A stretch of 64,000 bases of DNA from Sphingobacteriales bacterium (GCA_016719635.1 JADJYT010000002.1:310001-374000); one strand, 5' to 3'; counted from the first letter of the stretch, positions 9,248-18,930 are shown. The notes: generated by a model not told the origin, from the letters alone. Numbers and translations are program-made.

Positions 9248-11050
9248 CTATTTTTTAACTAGTTTTTTGCTTTCTATAATGCCATTACATTCAAATTGAA
9301 TAACGTATGTACCTTTCGCCATAGAGGTATTCGTTAAACTTATTTGATTGTATCCTTTCTGTAAATTAGTTTGGTATATAAACATTTGCTGGCCGATAAC
9401 GTTGTATGAACTATAATTTAAAGCAGTTGAAGCAGGGGTATAGATATTCACAAAAGATTCACCATCAGAAGGATTAGGGTAAATGTCTGAAATAGAAAAA
9501 GTAGTATTCGATTGGAGGTGAGTATTTACAATATACGTGTATTTGTACATGTTGTCGAAATCAATTTGCTTCAGTTTATAATAATACTCTATGTCAGGCT
9601 GAACATTATAATCATTTAAAAGATAATTATGCGGCGTGCTGGATGTGCCGCTTCCATTTACTTTGCCAATTTGTATAAAATTAATACCGTCCGTACTCCG
9701 ATACACTTCAAATTCCTTATTATTTAATTCAGATGCAGTTGACCATGAAACCTTTATAAAGGTATTGTTGATGGGTTCTGCTTTTAAACCGACTAATTCT
9801 ACTGGCAAAGCGGTTTGTGTATTAAATTGGGTGCCATGAATTCGAAAGGTAGAAAAGGATGTTTGACTATTCAGTATTAAATCCAGGTCTGTATCATCAA
9901 ACTGACACCATATGTAGGAAGTTAGATGCATAAATGGTACCCAATTCCCACCGGCTGACGGCGCAGGCTGAAGATTCCCTCCAATTACACCGTCTTTTGC
10001 TATCACCCTGACTCTTTTCCCCTGATAAGGAGTACCGCAACCTGCAGGAATCGTATAATAATTAGATGCATTATTGACATCCAATACACTACCCGGATGC
10101 AAGGTAATTCCATATGCATAACCGGATGTATCACCACTCGGTCTGACTATCCACTCATGAGATAAATCCATGGAAGATTCCAAATTATACCAGTCAAAAA
10201 TTCCGTCAGGCATACCTACACAACCTGAATAATTTTGTTGTCCCGGCCCGGGATCTTTACCTACATCACAGAGGATATTACGAGTAAAAGGAGTTATACT
10301 GCCAGGTCTGATATATGCTACAAAATCCATATCGGGATTACTGGTAAAATTGAGTTCAAAGGCTTCCATACCGTCTAATGCTGATGGTGCAACTCCAATC
10401 GGGAAATAAAAGGCGCCGGTAGTTGTAGCTTTTCTTCTTAGTTTTCCTTCTATATATTTTTCTGTTGCACCATTTCCCGTACTATTACCGGACAATGAGG
10501 ATGAAATCCCGTTTTTCAGATATATTTCATAAGAGTAAGTACTGCCGTCATTATTGGTAAATCCAGCATCATCTGTTCGGATATGACCAGAATTGTTGAA
10601 TAGAATTTTACTGGAAACTTCTACATTACTGGCCAGTTCTACTAGTTGTGTAGCTGATTTTTGAATAATAAGATTGTAGAAATCGTTGTTACCTCTGAAA
10701 TCTCCGTTGATTCGTTGTGCAGCGTTGCTTGCATAAGGAGCTGATGATGAAAGAAAAACCTCATCACCTGTTGTAACAAACAAATGACCGGCGATAGTAG
10801 AATCTAATTTAATATTACCGGTAAACTGAGTTTCTGCAGCCTGATTATCATACGTCCCCTTAATAGTGACATCTCCATCAACAAAAAGTGCTACAGAGCT
10901 ATTGGTGTTGTTATAATTCCCTACAGTACCCCCGGAAGCATTACGGATATATAATGTACCATTTGTACCATTATCAATAAAAAGCTGTGCATGTGCGGAA
11001 AACCGAAACAAAAATAGAGCTGACAAGGATAATGTGTAGAATCTTTTCAT
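9248..11050 (-). CDS. T9SS-exported surface protein, type A sorting domain
   Basis: A 600-residue protein with a signal peptide (1-21) ending in AHA, then a beta-rich region with motifs such as ATTTGAFYFPIG found in large Bacteroidota surface proteins. A fibronectin-like domain follows (about 420-510; LPVELVGLKAEPIN, KVSWSTASELNNKEFEVYRS). It ends in a type A T9SS sorting domain (YPNPSDGESFVNIY to KLVKK, about 525-600). The fibronectin-like plus sorting-domain module resembles the end of the 2234-residue protein at 48.5 kb. It is the first gene of a two-gene operon with the S74 fibre-like protein. I do not recognise a catalytic domain; an adhesive or structural role is an inference. Confidence 0.82.
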   Translation of the reverse strand: MKRFYTLSLSALFLFRFSAHAQLFIDNGTNGTLYIRNASGGTVGNYNNTNSSVALFVDGDVTIKGTYDNQAAETQFTGNIKLDSTIAGHLFVTTGDEVFLSSSAPYASNAAQRINGDFRGNNDFYNLIIQKSATQLVELASNVEVSSKILFNNSGHIRTDDAGFTNNDGSTYSYEIYLKNGISSSLSGNSTGNGATEKYIEGKLRRKATTTGAFYFPIGVAPSALDGMEAFELNFTSNPDMDFVAYIRPGSITPFTRNILCDVGKDPGPGQQNYSGCVGMPDGIFDWYNLESSMDLSHEWIVRPSGDTSGYAYGITLHPGSVLDVNNASNYYTIPAGCGTPYQGKRVRVIAKDGVIGGNLQPAPSAGGNWVPFMHLTSYIWCQFDDTDLDLILNSQTSFSTFRIHGTQFNTQTALPVELVGLKAEPINNTFIKVSWSTASELNNKEFEVYRSTDGINFIQIGKVNGSGTSSTPHNYLLNDYNVQPDIEYYYKLKQIDFDNMYKYTYIVNTHLQSNTTFSISDIYPNPSDGESFVNIYTPASTALNYSSYNVIGQQMFIYQTNLQKGYNQISLTNTSMAKGTYVIQFECNGIIESKKLVKK

Positions 11051-11206
11051 CTAAATGATTAAGATGCAAGTTACTTATATCCAAGTACTACATTCAAGGT
11101 AGAATGTGCATATAATTTAGCACATCACGCATTTTTCTGTATTGTATACTCATTTTGCAGTAAAAATATTCAATTAGAAAATTGAAATTCTTACCTTTTA
11201 GGAAAA

Positions 11207-12262
11207 ATGATGAAAATAAATAGTGCAATTATCAGAGGTTTATTAAAATCATTAAAAAACAACGGTTGTAATATTTCCAAGTTTACATTTATAGACATCC
11301 AGGATATTTTCTCCATACACAAGGATAATGAACACATGATTGATGCCTCCTTGTTGTTTCAGTTAATATCTGAAATAAAAAATGAATTTCCAGGCTATGA
11401 AGGATTTTCCCGTTTGCTGAAAAATATGCATGTACTGGATATGGGTTTACTTGGCCATTATCTGTAAACCTGCAAAAATATTTTTACTTCCTATGAAAAA
11501 CTGATTGAATATCAACTATTATTTTCCGATTTTATAGAGTTTAAATACAAAAGGGTACATGAAGAGATAGCATGGAGTGTTCAGATGCCCTATCAATTGT
11601 ATCATGAGAAATATGACATGGAGAGTTTGTCGGATTTCGAATTGTTATACCGGCTGAAAATTGTAGAAACACTTTCTGCTAATGTCATCCTGCCCAGCAA
11701 GATTGAATTATTTTACAACAAAGATAATTCAAAAAAAAGAGTAGACTTTTTCTCAGATTTATGTAAATGCGAAGTCACTTACACCAAGCAGCATAACATA
11801 TTGTATTATAATGCGGAAGACCTGAATCAAGATATACATTATGAAAACTACACTTTATACACAAACCTGAAACCGGTATTGGGTAAAAATATAAACTCTT
11901 TGTACTACGGCAAAACATATAAGAATATGATCAGGTCAATACTGTTAAATAACATCGAACATTTCCCGGTCCCTATAGATTTCATTGCCCGCAAACTGCA
12001 TATTTCCGTCAGGAAGCTCCAGCTAATACTTAAAAATGAAAACACCAGATACTCAACCATTGCTAATGAAGTTATCATTATTATGGGAATCGAATACCTG
12101 AACAGAGGCAAAAAAATAAAAGAAATATCTTCAAGATTAGGGTACAAAGAACAAGGTTCATTTACGCGCATATTCAAACAAGTCACAAATATAAACCCTG
12201 TTGAATATTTACAATTAACTCCGGCGGAGAAAAATAAACTTATTAATGATCTTTCCAATTAA
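11207..12262 (+). pseudogene. AraC family regulator interrupted by one in-frame TAA
   Basis: Two open segments lie in the same frame: codons 1-86 (11207-11464) and, after a single TAA at 11465-11467, an uninterrupted run to the stop at 12260-12262. Read through, the product would be about 351 residues, the normal size for AraC regulators with an N-terminal ligand-binding domain. The N-terminal part (LLKSLKNNGCNI, MGLLGHYL) and the stretch after the stop (TCKNIFTSYEKLIEYQ) line up with the GLLG-type signature of that domain. The C-terminal 100 residues are the two helix-turn-helix DNA-binding domain (IDFIARKLHISVRKLQ, EISSRLGYKEQGSFTRIFKQ). A C-terminal fragment starting at the ATG at 11585 could still be made, and so could the 86-residue N-terminal piece. 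It lies divergent to the surface operon ending at 11050 and may have regulated it. Confidence 0.85.
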
Positions 12263-12286
12263 GTATACAGCATACTAACGGAAACA

Positions 12287-12309
12287 TCCTGAATATAACA
12301 CTTTCAGGA
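12287..12309 (+). terminator. Weak hairpin after the AraC gene
   Basis: TCCTGAA and TTCAGGA form a 7-bp stem around a 9-base loop, 25 bases after the AraC stop. There is no clear T tract, so its terminator activity is doubtful. Confidence 0.3.
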
Positions 12310-12499
12310 ATATTTCCCAGACAAAACTGTTTTCTGTTTATAATCAAGTCCATGGAAACTTCTTAAACTGTTGCTCTGTTATAAAACCTTATTCATGCAG
12401 AATCCGTATTTAATGGTATTTTATTGAAACACTATTGTTTTCTTTTAGTTAGCTAAAATAGATTTACAAAAATTGTTCTTGTAATTTTAATTTATTACT

Positions 12500-13447
12500 A
12501 TGAAAAAATGACTGCTGCTTTCTTGTCTATTATTCACTTTACCAAAAACTAAAGGCACAAAATTTTCAAAAACCTCTTTCATTGGTCAATAAATACCTCA
12601 AGAAATTCGACAACGGCTATTACGGCTATTTTGAAGTAAATGACGGTTACATCAACGACCGTTTTAAAGCAGGTAAATATAATAAATTTAAAATGGAAGA
12701 TATGGAAGCTGCGGTCATCCAGGAACAATACAGCCGTGTCATCTTTAAATGCAAAGGTGACAACAAATTTATCTCTGCCGACTGGAAAGAAAATGGCAAA
12801 GAAGAATATTAACAACTTATGCAAAGCGGCAGTTACAACTACCAGGAACTTGCTGGACTGTTAAATGGTTTCAGAGATGCCTATTTAGATAAAAATCAAA
12901 CACTTGCAAACAGCACAGCTGAATCTGCCAAGTACGGCAGAGACCAAATAGCAAAAGAACGCCAAAAAATCAATTCTTCGAAATACGATTATGATTATGA
13001 TGAAGTCTGGGGTGCGCCTGAATCTTCTGCTGTATACTTGAACAAGTCAAATAAAGAAAGTCTAACAGCATCAGCAAGTGGTAAAAAACATCAAATTCCA
13101 TTACAGAAATTAAACGACTATCTTAAAACATACAATGCAGGAACCTACAGGGATGCAGCAGTTAAAGACGGAAAAGTATAATTTGCATTTTTTTTGTACG
13201 GTGCAAAATATAATTCTTCCACATAGGCATCAACGAACTTAAAAACAATACAATTATCACAATTGGCAAATCAGCAGGTTCATCTGTAGTTGATGAAGTT
13301 AAAATTTCCTGTAAAAGTGGAAGCAAATGCTTTTATTACACCTATAGTATAAGCACAACTGACCATTTCAGATTCTACAGCAACACAGTATAAGATTTAA
13401 CTAAAATGGAACAACCCGTAAATGCATTTATAAATTATTTGAAGTAA
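12500..13447 (+). pseudogene. Decayed paralogue of the secreted two-repeat protein at 19147
   Basis: This stretch aligns along its whole length with the intact gene at 19147-20013. Matches include NKYLKKFDNGYYGYFEV against NNYLKTFDNGYYGYLEI, and CKSGSKCFYYTYS against CKGDKKCFYSTYS near the end. It is broken by TGA at codon 4 (12509-12511), a frameshift before about 12541, TAA at 12810-12812, TAA at 13179-13181 (where the paralogue has Tyr in GKVYF), a further frameshift near 13226 and TAA at 13391-13393 (Lys in the paralogue). Small open pieces of 77 and 121 codons remain but are unlikely to be genes. Several independent lesions mark an old, non-functional copy. Confidence 0.9.
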
Positions 13448-13454
13448 AATCATT

Positions 13455-14219
13455 TTATCTGGGAACTCGAAAGGAATAACCTAATGATGCGTACCAGCCT
13501 TTTATAAAAGGATATAATTGGAAACCACCGGAAATATCAAACTGCATATTGTTTTTTATCAGATACGCAAGTCCTGCGTCAAAGCTATGTGTTGAAATAG
13601 CATTAACAGGAAAATCGCCAAAAAACTCATAATACAAATACCATTTATCGCTCAGATTAAACCCATTGGCTAGTGTATAAATAAAAGCCGGATTCGGTGA
13701 ATCACCGTTCCATTCCATACCAATATTATAACCCAGTGAAATATTATTCTTTAAAGTATGATCTAAGGAAAATCTGAAATTGGGTGCAAAATACTTTGTT
13801 CGCTGATTTTTAGTGGAAATATAAGGAATAGCTAAATGAGCAATAAACGAGATTTTCGGTCGTGCTTTTCGTTCCTCACAAATAGCGGTTTTAAAGCCTA
13901 GTTGTACCGGTGCAAGTCCTACCCTGTACTTTCCGGAATCATCTTTTATCGTACCTACATCTGTAATCAGACGAATTTCTGTAGATTTAAAAATGCCTGC
14001 TTTCCATAAAATAGTTGGATGTACAAACGACAATTCTTTCCGCTGACTCTCTATATTAAAACCCATTTCCATTTGGAAATATTTAAACGGTACCACTTCC
14101 GGTGTTTCCGTCTGATCTGGTCTGTCAGTTGAAATTGGTTCCATTTCATTATTTTTAGTTTCTTGCGCCAACAAGGAAATAGTGCTAAAAAAACAAACTA
14201 GCAGTACAATATACTTCAT
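13455..14219 (-). CDS. Outer-membrane transporter-like protein (phenol MetA-pathway fold)
   Basis: A 254-residue protein with a signal peptide (1-18), then PISTDRPDQTETPEVVPF, the usual opening of the Bacteroidota 'transporter' family related to the MetA pathway of phenol degradation. Alternating beta strands to the C-terminus, ending in YSFRVPR, fit an outer-membrane barrel. No substrate can be named. It converges with the pseudogene whose last codon is only 7 bases away, and it is divergent from the Old Yellow Enzyme gene. Confidence 0.72.
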   Translation of the reverse strand: MKYIVLLVCFFSTISLLAQETKNNEMEPISTDRPDQTETPEVVPFKYFQMEMGFNIESQRKELSFVHPTILWKAGIFKSTEIRLITDVGTIKDDSGKYRVGLAPVQLGFKTAICEERKARPKISFIAHLAIPYISTKNQRTKYFAPNFRFSLDHTLKNNISLGYNIGMEWNGDSPNPAFIYTLANGFNLSDKWYLYYEFFGDFPVNAISTHSFDAGLAYLIKNNMQFDISGGFQLYPFIKGWYASLGYSFRVPR

Positions 14220-14223
14220 GTAT

Positions 14224-14231
14224 CAAAATTA
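14224..14231 (-). promoter_or_regulatory. Candidate -7 element almost touching a start codon
   Basis: On the minus strand TAATTTTG lies 4 bases before the ATG of the outer-membrane protein gene. If used, the transcript would start at or next to the ATG (leaderless). No good -33 element accompanies it, so it could be chance. Confidence 0.25.
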
Positions 14232-14335
14232 GAAAAAAACTAAGTTTAGTTTAATAATATTTTTAGGCTCACTTAAATTTGAAACACTACCCTCAATTTA
14301 TACGTAGTCACACCAATTCCTTTTTTTATTTTCAC

Positions 14336-14343
14336 TAAGTTTG
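14336..14343 (+). promoter_or_regulatory. Candidate -7 element of the Old Yellow Enzyme gene
   Basis: TAAGTTTG matches TAnnTTTG 22 bases before the start codon, which is a normal distance. No convincing TTG is found at the -33 position. Confidence 0.4.
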
Positions 14344-14365
14344 TACCTTTATAAAAATTATACAC

Positions 14366-15619
14366 ATGTCCGCATCCTCTATTATTGCTCAGTCATATAC
14401 GCTTAAAAACGGAACGCTCATAAAAAACAGATTATTAAAATCTGCCATGAGCGAAGCCTTAGGAGAAGCGAATGGCGCACCAAAAAGTGCGTTGGCTACA
14501 CTTTACGGCACCTGGGCAAACGGAGGCATCGGTATTTGTGTCACCGGCAACGTCATGATTGACCATCGTGCATTAGGCGAACCGGGAAATGTCATTATCG
14601 AAGATGAAACCCACCTGGCGGTCCTGCATAAATGGGCAAAAGCCGCTACGCAAAACAATACACAATGCTGGGTACAGCTCAACCATCCCGGAAAACAAGC
14701 GCCAAAAGGACTGAATAAGGAAACTGTTTCACCTTCCGCCATTCCCTTTCGAAAAGATATGCAGACATTTTTCCCGACACCTCGTGCGCTTACGGAAGCA
14801 GAAATCCATGACCTTATACAACATTTTGCAAATGCTGCAGCCATCGTACAGAAAGCCGGTTTCTCCGGTGTCCAGATACATGGCGCACATGGATATCTGG
14901 TCAGCCAATTCTTATCTCCGCATCACAATATCAGAACCGACCAATGGGGCGGCAATCCTGAAAACAGACGACGGTTTGTACTCGAAATCTATAAAGCCAT
15001 ACGCGAAAAAGTGGGGGCAGATTTTCCGGTCAGCATAAAACTGAATTCAGCGGATTTTCAGCGTGGCGGATTCACGGAAGAAGAATCACTGGATTTAATT
15101 CGCGTATTATCGGAAGCGGGGATGGATTTAATTGAAATTTCCGGCGGCACCTATGAAGCACCGGCCATGACGGGCATCCATACTCCTAAAGAACCGGTTA
15201 AAGAAAGTACCCGGCAACGGGAAGCCTATTTTTTAGTGTTTGCGGAGAAAGCCAGAAAAGTATGTACAACCGCATTGGCTGTGACCGGCGGCTTCCGTAC
15301 TGCCGAAGGCATGGCACAGGCCATCTCCTCGGGTGCGGTGGATTTTGTTGGGCTGGCAAGATTACTGGCCATAGAACCGGATGCTCCTCATAAAATTTTA
15401 TCAGGCAAATCAGTTCTTTCGGTTAAACCCATAAAAACAAAGCTAAGCATGGTGGACAATATGGGATTAATGGAAACAGCCTGGTACAGTGCACAACTTA
15501 AACGCATTGGCAATGGTAAAGCGCCTAATATACACATGAGTCCTTGGCTGGTTTTATTTAAAACCATCTATCACATGACTTTTGGAAAGAAAAAACCAAC
15601 TAAGCTGAGAGCGTCCTAA
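14366..15619 (+). CDS. Old Yellow Enzyme family NAD(P)H:flavin oxidoreductase
   Basis: A 417-residue cytoplasmic FMN-dependent TIM-barrel reductase with no signal peptide. Diagnostic stretches are SAMSEALGE near the N-terminus, QLNHPGKQAP, VQIHGAHGYLVSQFLSP with the substrate-binding His pair, NRRRFVLEIYKAIREKVG and the FMN phosphate region VTGGF / VDFVGLARLL. The family reduces activated C=C bonds or transfers hydride to various electron acceptors; the physiological substrate is not evident. The last 40 residues (after IGNGKAPN) form a short basic extension seen in some members. It stands alone, with a candidate promoter at 14336. Confidence 0.92.
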   Translation: MSASSIIAQSYTLKNGTLIKNRLLKSAMSEALGEANGAPKSALATLYGTWANGGIGICVTGNVMIDHRALGEPGNVIIEDETHLAVLHKWAKAATQNNTQCWVQLNHPGKQAPKGLNKETVSPSAIPFRKDMQTFFPTPRALTEAEIHDLIQHFANAAAIVQKAGFSGVQIHGAHGYLVSQFLSPHHNIRTDQWGGNPENRRRFVLEIYKAIREKVGADFPVSIKLNSADFQRGGFTEEESLDLIRVLSEAGMDLIEISGGTYEAPAMTGIHTPKEPVKESTRQREAYFLVFAEKARKVCTTALAVTGGFRTAEGMAQAISSGAVDFVGLARLLAIEPDAPHKILSGKSVLSVKPIKTKLSMVDNMGLMETAWYSAQLKRIGNGKAPNIHMSPWLVLFKTIYHMTFGKKKPTKLRAS

Positions 15620-15762
15620 GGCAAAAGATTCCTTATAAATTCCGTATGTTCCTGATGAAATCAACAGTCAGACAGGTCTGCCTTTCTGCAGGTTATCACA
15701 TACTTTAAATGATAAAACCTGTTGCACTATTCAGCAGAATAATTTGCATCGGCAGCGTCCGG

Positions 15763-15790
15763 GGAATGAAATAATTCTTAATTTAGCAGG
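15763..15790 (+). repeat. Promoter-region repeat, copy B
   Basis: This copy matches 3558-3585 at 26 of 28 positions and lies at a comparable distance before the truncated PhoD copy. It shows that the duplication carried non-coding upstream DNA. Confidence 0.6.
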
Positions 15791-15822
15791 ACGTACATAC
15801 ATAAAAAAATTAAATCCCTTTG

Positions 15823-16037
15823 ATGAAAAAATCTTTTCAAATATTCATTGTTTCATATTTTACCTTCTCATCCGGCTGGGCTCAGCCCGATGATTAGACC
15901 AGTCGTTCCGAACTGGATTCTTCCCTGACACCGTTTTATCACGAAGTGGCCTCGGGTGATCCGACATCGGATGCGGTTATTATCTGGACCCGCGTAACGC
16001 CGGATGTGCCAGAACTGTAAACGGAAACTATTCCTGA
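15823..16037 (+). pseudogene. Truncated, mutated copy of the PhoD-like gene
   Basis: Translating from the ATG gives a sequence close to the first 70 residues of the intact PhoD-like protein at 3620: IVSYFTFSSGWAQPDD, SLTPFYHEVASGDP and AVIIWTRVTPDVP all match. Codon 25 is TAG (15895-15897) where the parent has Tyr. A frameshift near 16012 then leads to TAA at 16018-16020, after which TVNGNYS in another frame still matches the parent's VVNGTWQ. Similarity ends soon after, so the catalytic domain is missing and no function is expected. Confidence 0.92.
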
Positions 16038-16106
16038 AAAATACGTGATTAATGGTATGATTATTGCTTCAGAAATAAGTTACTTTTATTATTAAATACC
16101 CCCTGA

Positions 16107-18599
16107 GTGAAGAGTATCCTGTCCGTTCTAGTTTGGTTTTGCTTTATCCTGCATGCAAAAGGCCAAAACGTATTTGGCTTCACCTATTATACCAACGAAG
16201 AAGATTCCGTTATCGTCACCGGTGTTTTGAAAAACAGCCCGGCCGACAAAGCAGAATTAAAAGTCGGCGATTTCCTGAATTTCATCAATGACATTCCATT
16301 ATCTTTTAAGAAAAAGGAGCTTCTGACAAAGGTACTGAGCGAGGCACCGGCAACGAACAATGAACTGAGATTTTTCAGAGCACCGGAGGTAAAGAAAACC
16401 ATTATCCATAAAGCACCCTTAAGTTCATTTGAATTCACCTGTATTTCAGGCAACTGCATCAACGGTGAATGCATCGTCGAATCGGCGTTTGGATATACCA
16501 TAAAAGGCAGATGCACCGACAATACCATTTCCGGAGCCGCCGAATGCTATAATACAGATGGCACATTGTATTACAAGGGCAATATGTTGAAAAACAAATT
16601 TGAAGGAAATGGAATCCAGTATACCGCTAATAAAATAAAATTTGAAGGTGCTTTCAAAAATGGCCTTCGTCAGGGTAATGGCAAAATCACTTATCCTGAT
16701 AATTCTTACCTGACCGGTTTCTGGAAAGAAGATAAGATTGAAGGCAATGCACAATTCTTTAACGCCAATACAAAACAAACCAGCAACAGGATTTATAAAA
16801 ACGGCAAGATGGAACAGGAAACCAAAACAGATGTTCTTGCTGAAAATAATACTGCAGCTAAACCAACTTCAACTGAAACAATAAAAACAGAAATAAAAAA
16901 TGTAAAAAAGAATCCAGCTACAACTTTGAAAATCCTGGAAGCAAAGAGTGGTTATATGTGGTCTACGAATTTTTTCAGTGAAAAATATCCCAATACCATA
17001 CCCAAAAAACAAAAACCTCCATTTGAAAAAACGGATTATAAAGCGCTCGCATCTGCTGCCAGCTTAACTCCTGAGACACTTAAACTGGTTGTGGAACAAT
17101 GTGCCTATGAAAACTGGCCTTCATTCTATAAAAGTTATACGGATATCAATACGCTCTTCAAATTTGCATTCCGAAATTTAATGTTTGAAAAAGTTTTAAC
17201 GTTCAGGGCAGATAAAGATAATGGCGAATACAAAAGCTATGGACAATACACCATAATTTTTATCAGAAATGATGACAATAAACATGCTCCGAAAGAAATG
17301 CTGTCAGATGACGGTATTGGTTTCTTTATGTGCGTAGATGCTGAAATACTGCAAGACTTTATGAATCCTGTTTATAACTATACGGCATTCACCATTGATA
17401 AACCGTTTAAAGGCGGTGGTTTTGGAAACTGGCAATCAAAAAAAGCCGCATATATACAGGATATGAAAAGTATTGAAGACCAGTATTATAACCTTGGTTT
17501 TGCCATCACTGACAAAGAACTGCAAACTTCTCTTGGATTGTCAGCTGCTGAATTTAAAAAATTAAAAGATTTGTGTGCTGTACAATATCGGCCTGATGGA
17601 TTGAAGACTGAACAACAAATTATTGATGCACAGCGGAATGCCGTTTTTGTAGATATGAAAGTTTATCAGTTGGCAAATTTAGGAGGGACACATTTAATTT
17701 ATGTGCCCAAAAATGAAAATTATCACTTAGCACAAGACATGCAACCCAAAAGCAGTGAAGGCTGGTATTTTTGCACAAAAAGTAATGTAGATATAAATAA
17801 ACCTGATGCTTCCTACATCAGCAGTATAAAAGCAACCACTGATGCGAACATGGAAAAATACCGCATAGAACAGGCAGCCCGTGAAGAAACGATGAAACAA
17901 GATGCGTATGCAAAGGCATTATGGGCCGAGAAAAACAAATTTAAGGGTGTCATCATTTATCAATTTGAAGAATGGGATGACTTTCAGAAAAAACAGGATT
18001 ATTCATACAAAGTCGTTTCCATTTTCGGTCCTCCAAACCAAAGCTTACTGAAAGAAGATAAAATAAAAATTGATAAAATAGTTGGCGCAGATATCACCAA
18101 AGAAATTGCTGCACCTTTTAAACCCGGCATGGATGAAGCGCAGGCAATTGAATATGTTAATTCAAAAACCAATTCACATCGTTTTTCTGTTAATACCAAT
18201 TTTTCCTACACCATTCCGGAAAGAAACTCTATATCAAACGCAGATGAGTTAAAGAAAACAGATGCTGAACTGGCTAAAAATCAGCAGGAAAGAGATAAAC
18301 TTTACAAGGAAATGATGGAAAGCAATACATCGGAAAAGATGGAACAATCCATGAAAGCCATGACGGATATTTTATCAGCTCCAAAAAAAGAAATTCCAAG
18401 AAATACATCTTTAGAAGTTATTTCTATCGATACTTCTGATAAAAATTACACTCAGTTAAAAAAATATATTGGAAAACAAGGCACTGCCAAAACATCTTTA
18501 AAAATAAACAGTGAGGGCACCTATTCCGGCATGATAGAATTTACATTTGATTTTAATGTCATTAACTTTGAGAAGGTAAATGTAAAAATTGTTCCGTAA
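16107..18599 (+). CDS. Large secreted protein with PDZ-like and MORN-like domains
   Basis: An 830-residue protein with a GTG start; a TGA lies directly before it in frame, which fixes this start. A signal peptide (1-20, ending AKGQ) is followed by a PDZ-like domain (about 22-97: VIVTGVLKNSPADKAELKVG, DFLNFINDIPLS). MORN-like repeats follow (about 140-230: YKGNMLKNKFEGNGIQY, then FKNGLRQGNGKITYPDNSY). The remaining 580 residues are Lys/Asn-rich and I recognise no domain in them; there is a charged helical segment near 710-760. MORN repeats usually bind membranes or organise proteins, and PDZ domains bind peptide ends, so a periplasmic or surface scaffold is possible. A small membrane protein starts 4 bases downstream. 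Confidence 0.8.
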   Translation: MKSILSVLVWFCFILHAKGQNVFGFTYYTNEEDSVIVTGVLKNSPADKAELKVGDFLNFINDIPLSFKKKELLTKVLSEAPATNNELRFFRAPEVKKTIIHKAPLSSFEFTCISGNCINGECIVESAFGYTIKGRCTDNTISGAAECYNTDGTLYYKGNMLKNKFEGNGIQYTANKIKFEGAFKNGLRQGNGKITYPDNSYLTGFWKEDKIEGNAQFFNANTKQTSNRIYKNGKMEQETKTDVLAENNTAAKPTSTETIKTEIKNVKKNPATTLKILEAKSGYMWSTNFFSEKYPNTIPKKQKPPFEKTDYKALASAASLTPETLKLVVEQCAYENWPSFYKSYTDINTLFKFAFRNLMFEKVLTFRADKDNGEYKSYGQYTIIFIRNDDNKHAPKEMLSDDGIGFFMCVDAEILQDFMNPVYNYTAFTIDKPFKGGGFGNWQSKKAAYIQDMKSIEDQYYNLGFAITDKELQTSLGLSAAEFKKLKDLCAVQYRPDGLKTEQQIIDAQRNAVFVDMKVYQLANLGGTHLIYVPKNENYHLAQDMQPKSSEGWYFCTKSNVDINKPDASYISSIKATTDANMEKYRIEQAAREETMKQDAYAKALWAEKNKFKGVIIYQFEEWDDFQKKQDYSYKVVSIFGPPNQSLLKEDKIKIDKIVGADITKEIAAPFKPGMDEAQAIEYVNSKTNSHRFSVNTNFSYTIPERNSISNADELKKTDAELAKNQQERDKLYKEMMESNTSEKMEQSMKAMTDILSAPKKEIPRNTSLEVISIDTSDKNYTQLKKYIGKQGTAKTSLKINSEGTYSGMIEFTFDFNVINFEKVNVKIVP

Positions 18600-18603
18600 G
18601 CCG

Positions 18604-18930
18604 ATGTATATGAATATCTGGAAATTGTTAATTGCGCTGTTTTTTATACTAATGATAATGGTTGCACTGTTTATTTATAAAACGGGTAAAATTGACAGCG
18701 AGGCATATTACGTACTTTCATATAAAGAAACCGTAAAAGCCGTGTATCCGGTGCGTGGCAGACCTTTACAGCGAACTGCCAGACTTAACGACAGTATTAC
18801 TATCGACGTACCTGCCGCATTTACCGCATATATTCAGGCAGGAGATACGATTTGGAAGGAAAGAAATTCAAACCGGATTGTATTAAAATCAACTCAGCTG
18901 AATAAAACATTCGTCACGACAAAACGATGA
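18604..18930 (+). CDS. Small single-pass membrane protein, unknown function
   Basis: I chose the ATG at 18604, four bases after the stop of the large PDZ/MORN gene, giving 108 residues; an upstream TTG overlapping that gene is less likely. Residues about 5-27 form one hydrophobic helix (LLIALFFILMIMVALFIY). The remaining 80 residues are beta-rich and mostly polar, and should lie on the far side of the membrane. It probably forms an operon with the preceding gene and may anchor or assist it. I do not recognise a family. Confidence 0.65.
   Translation: MYMNIWKLLIALFFILMIMVALFIYKTGKIDSEAYYVLSYKETVKAVYPVRGRPLQRTARLNDSITIDVPAAFTAYIQAGDTIWKERNSNRIVLKSTQLNKTFVTTKR

Noticed and set aside
11465..16020. 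Stop-codon reassignment to explain the in-frame stops
   Set aside because: TAA, TAG and TGA all appear as lesions here, and all intact genes end normally with such codons.
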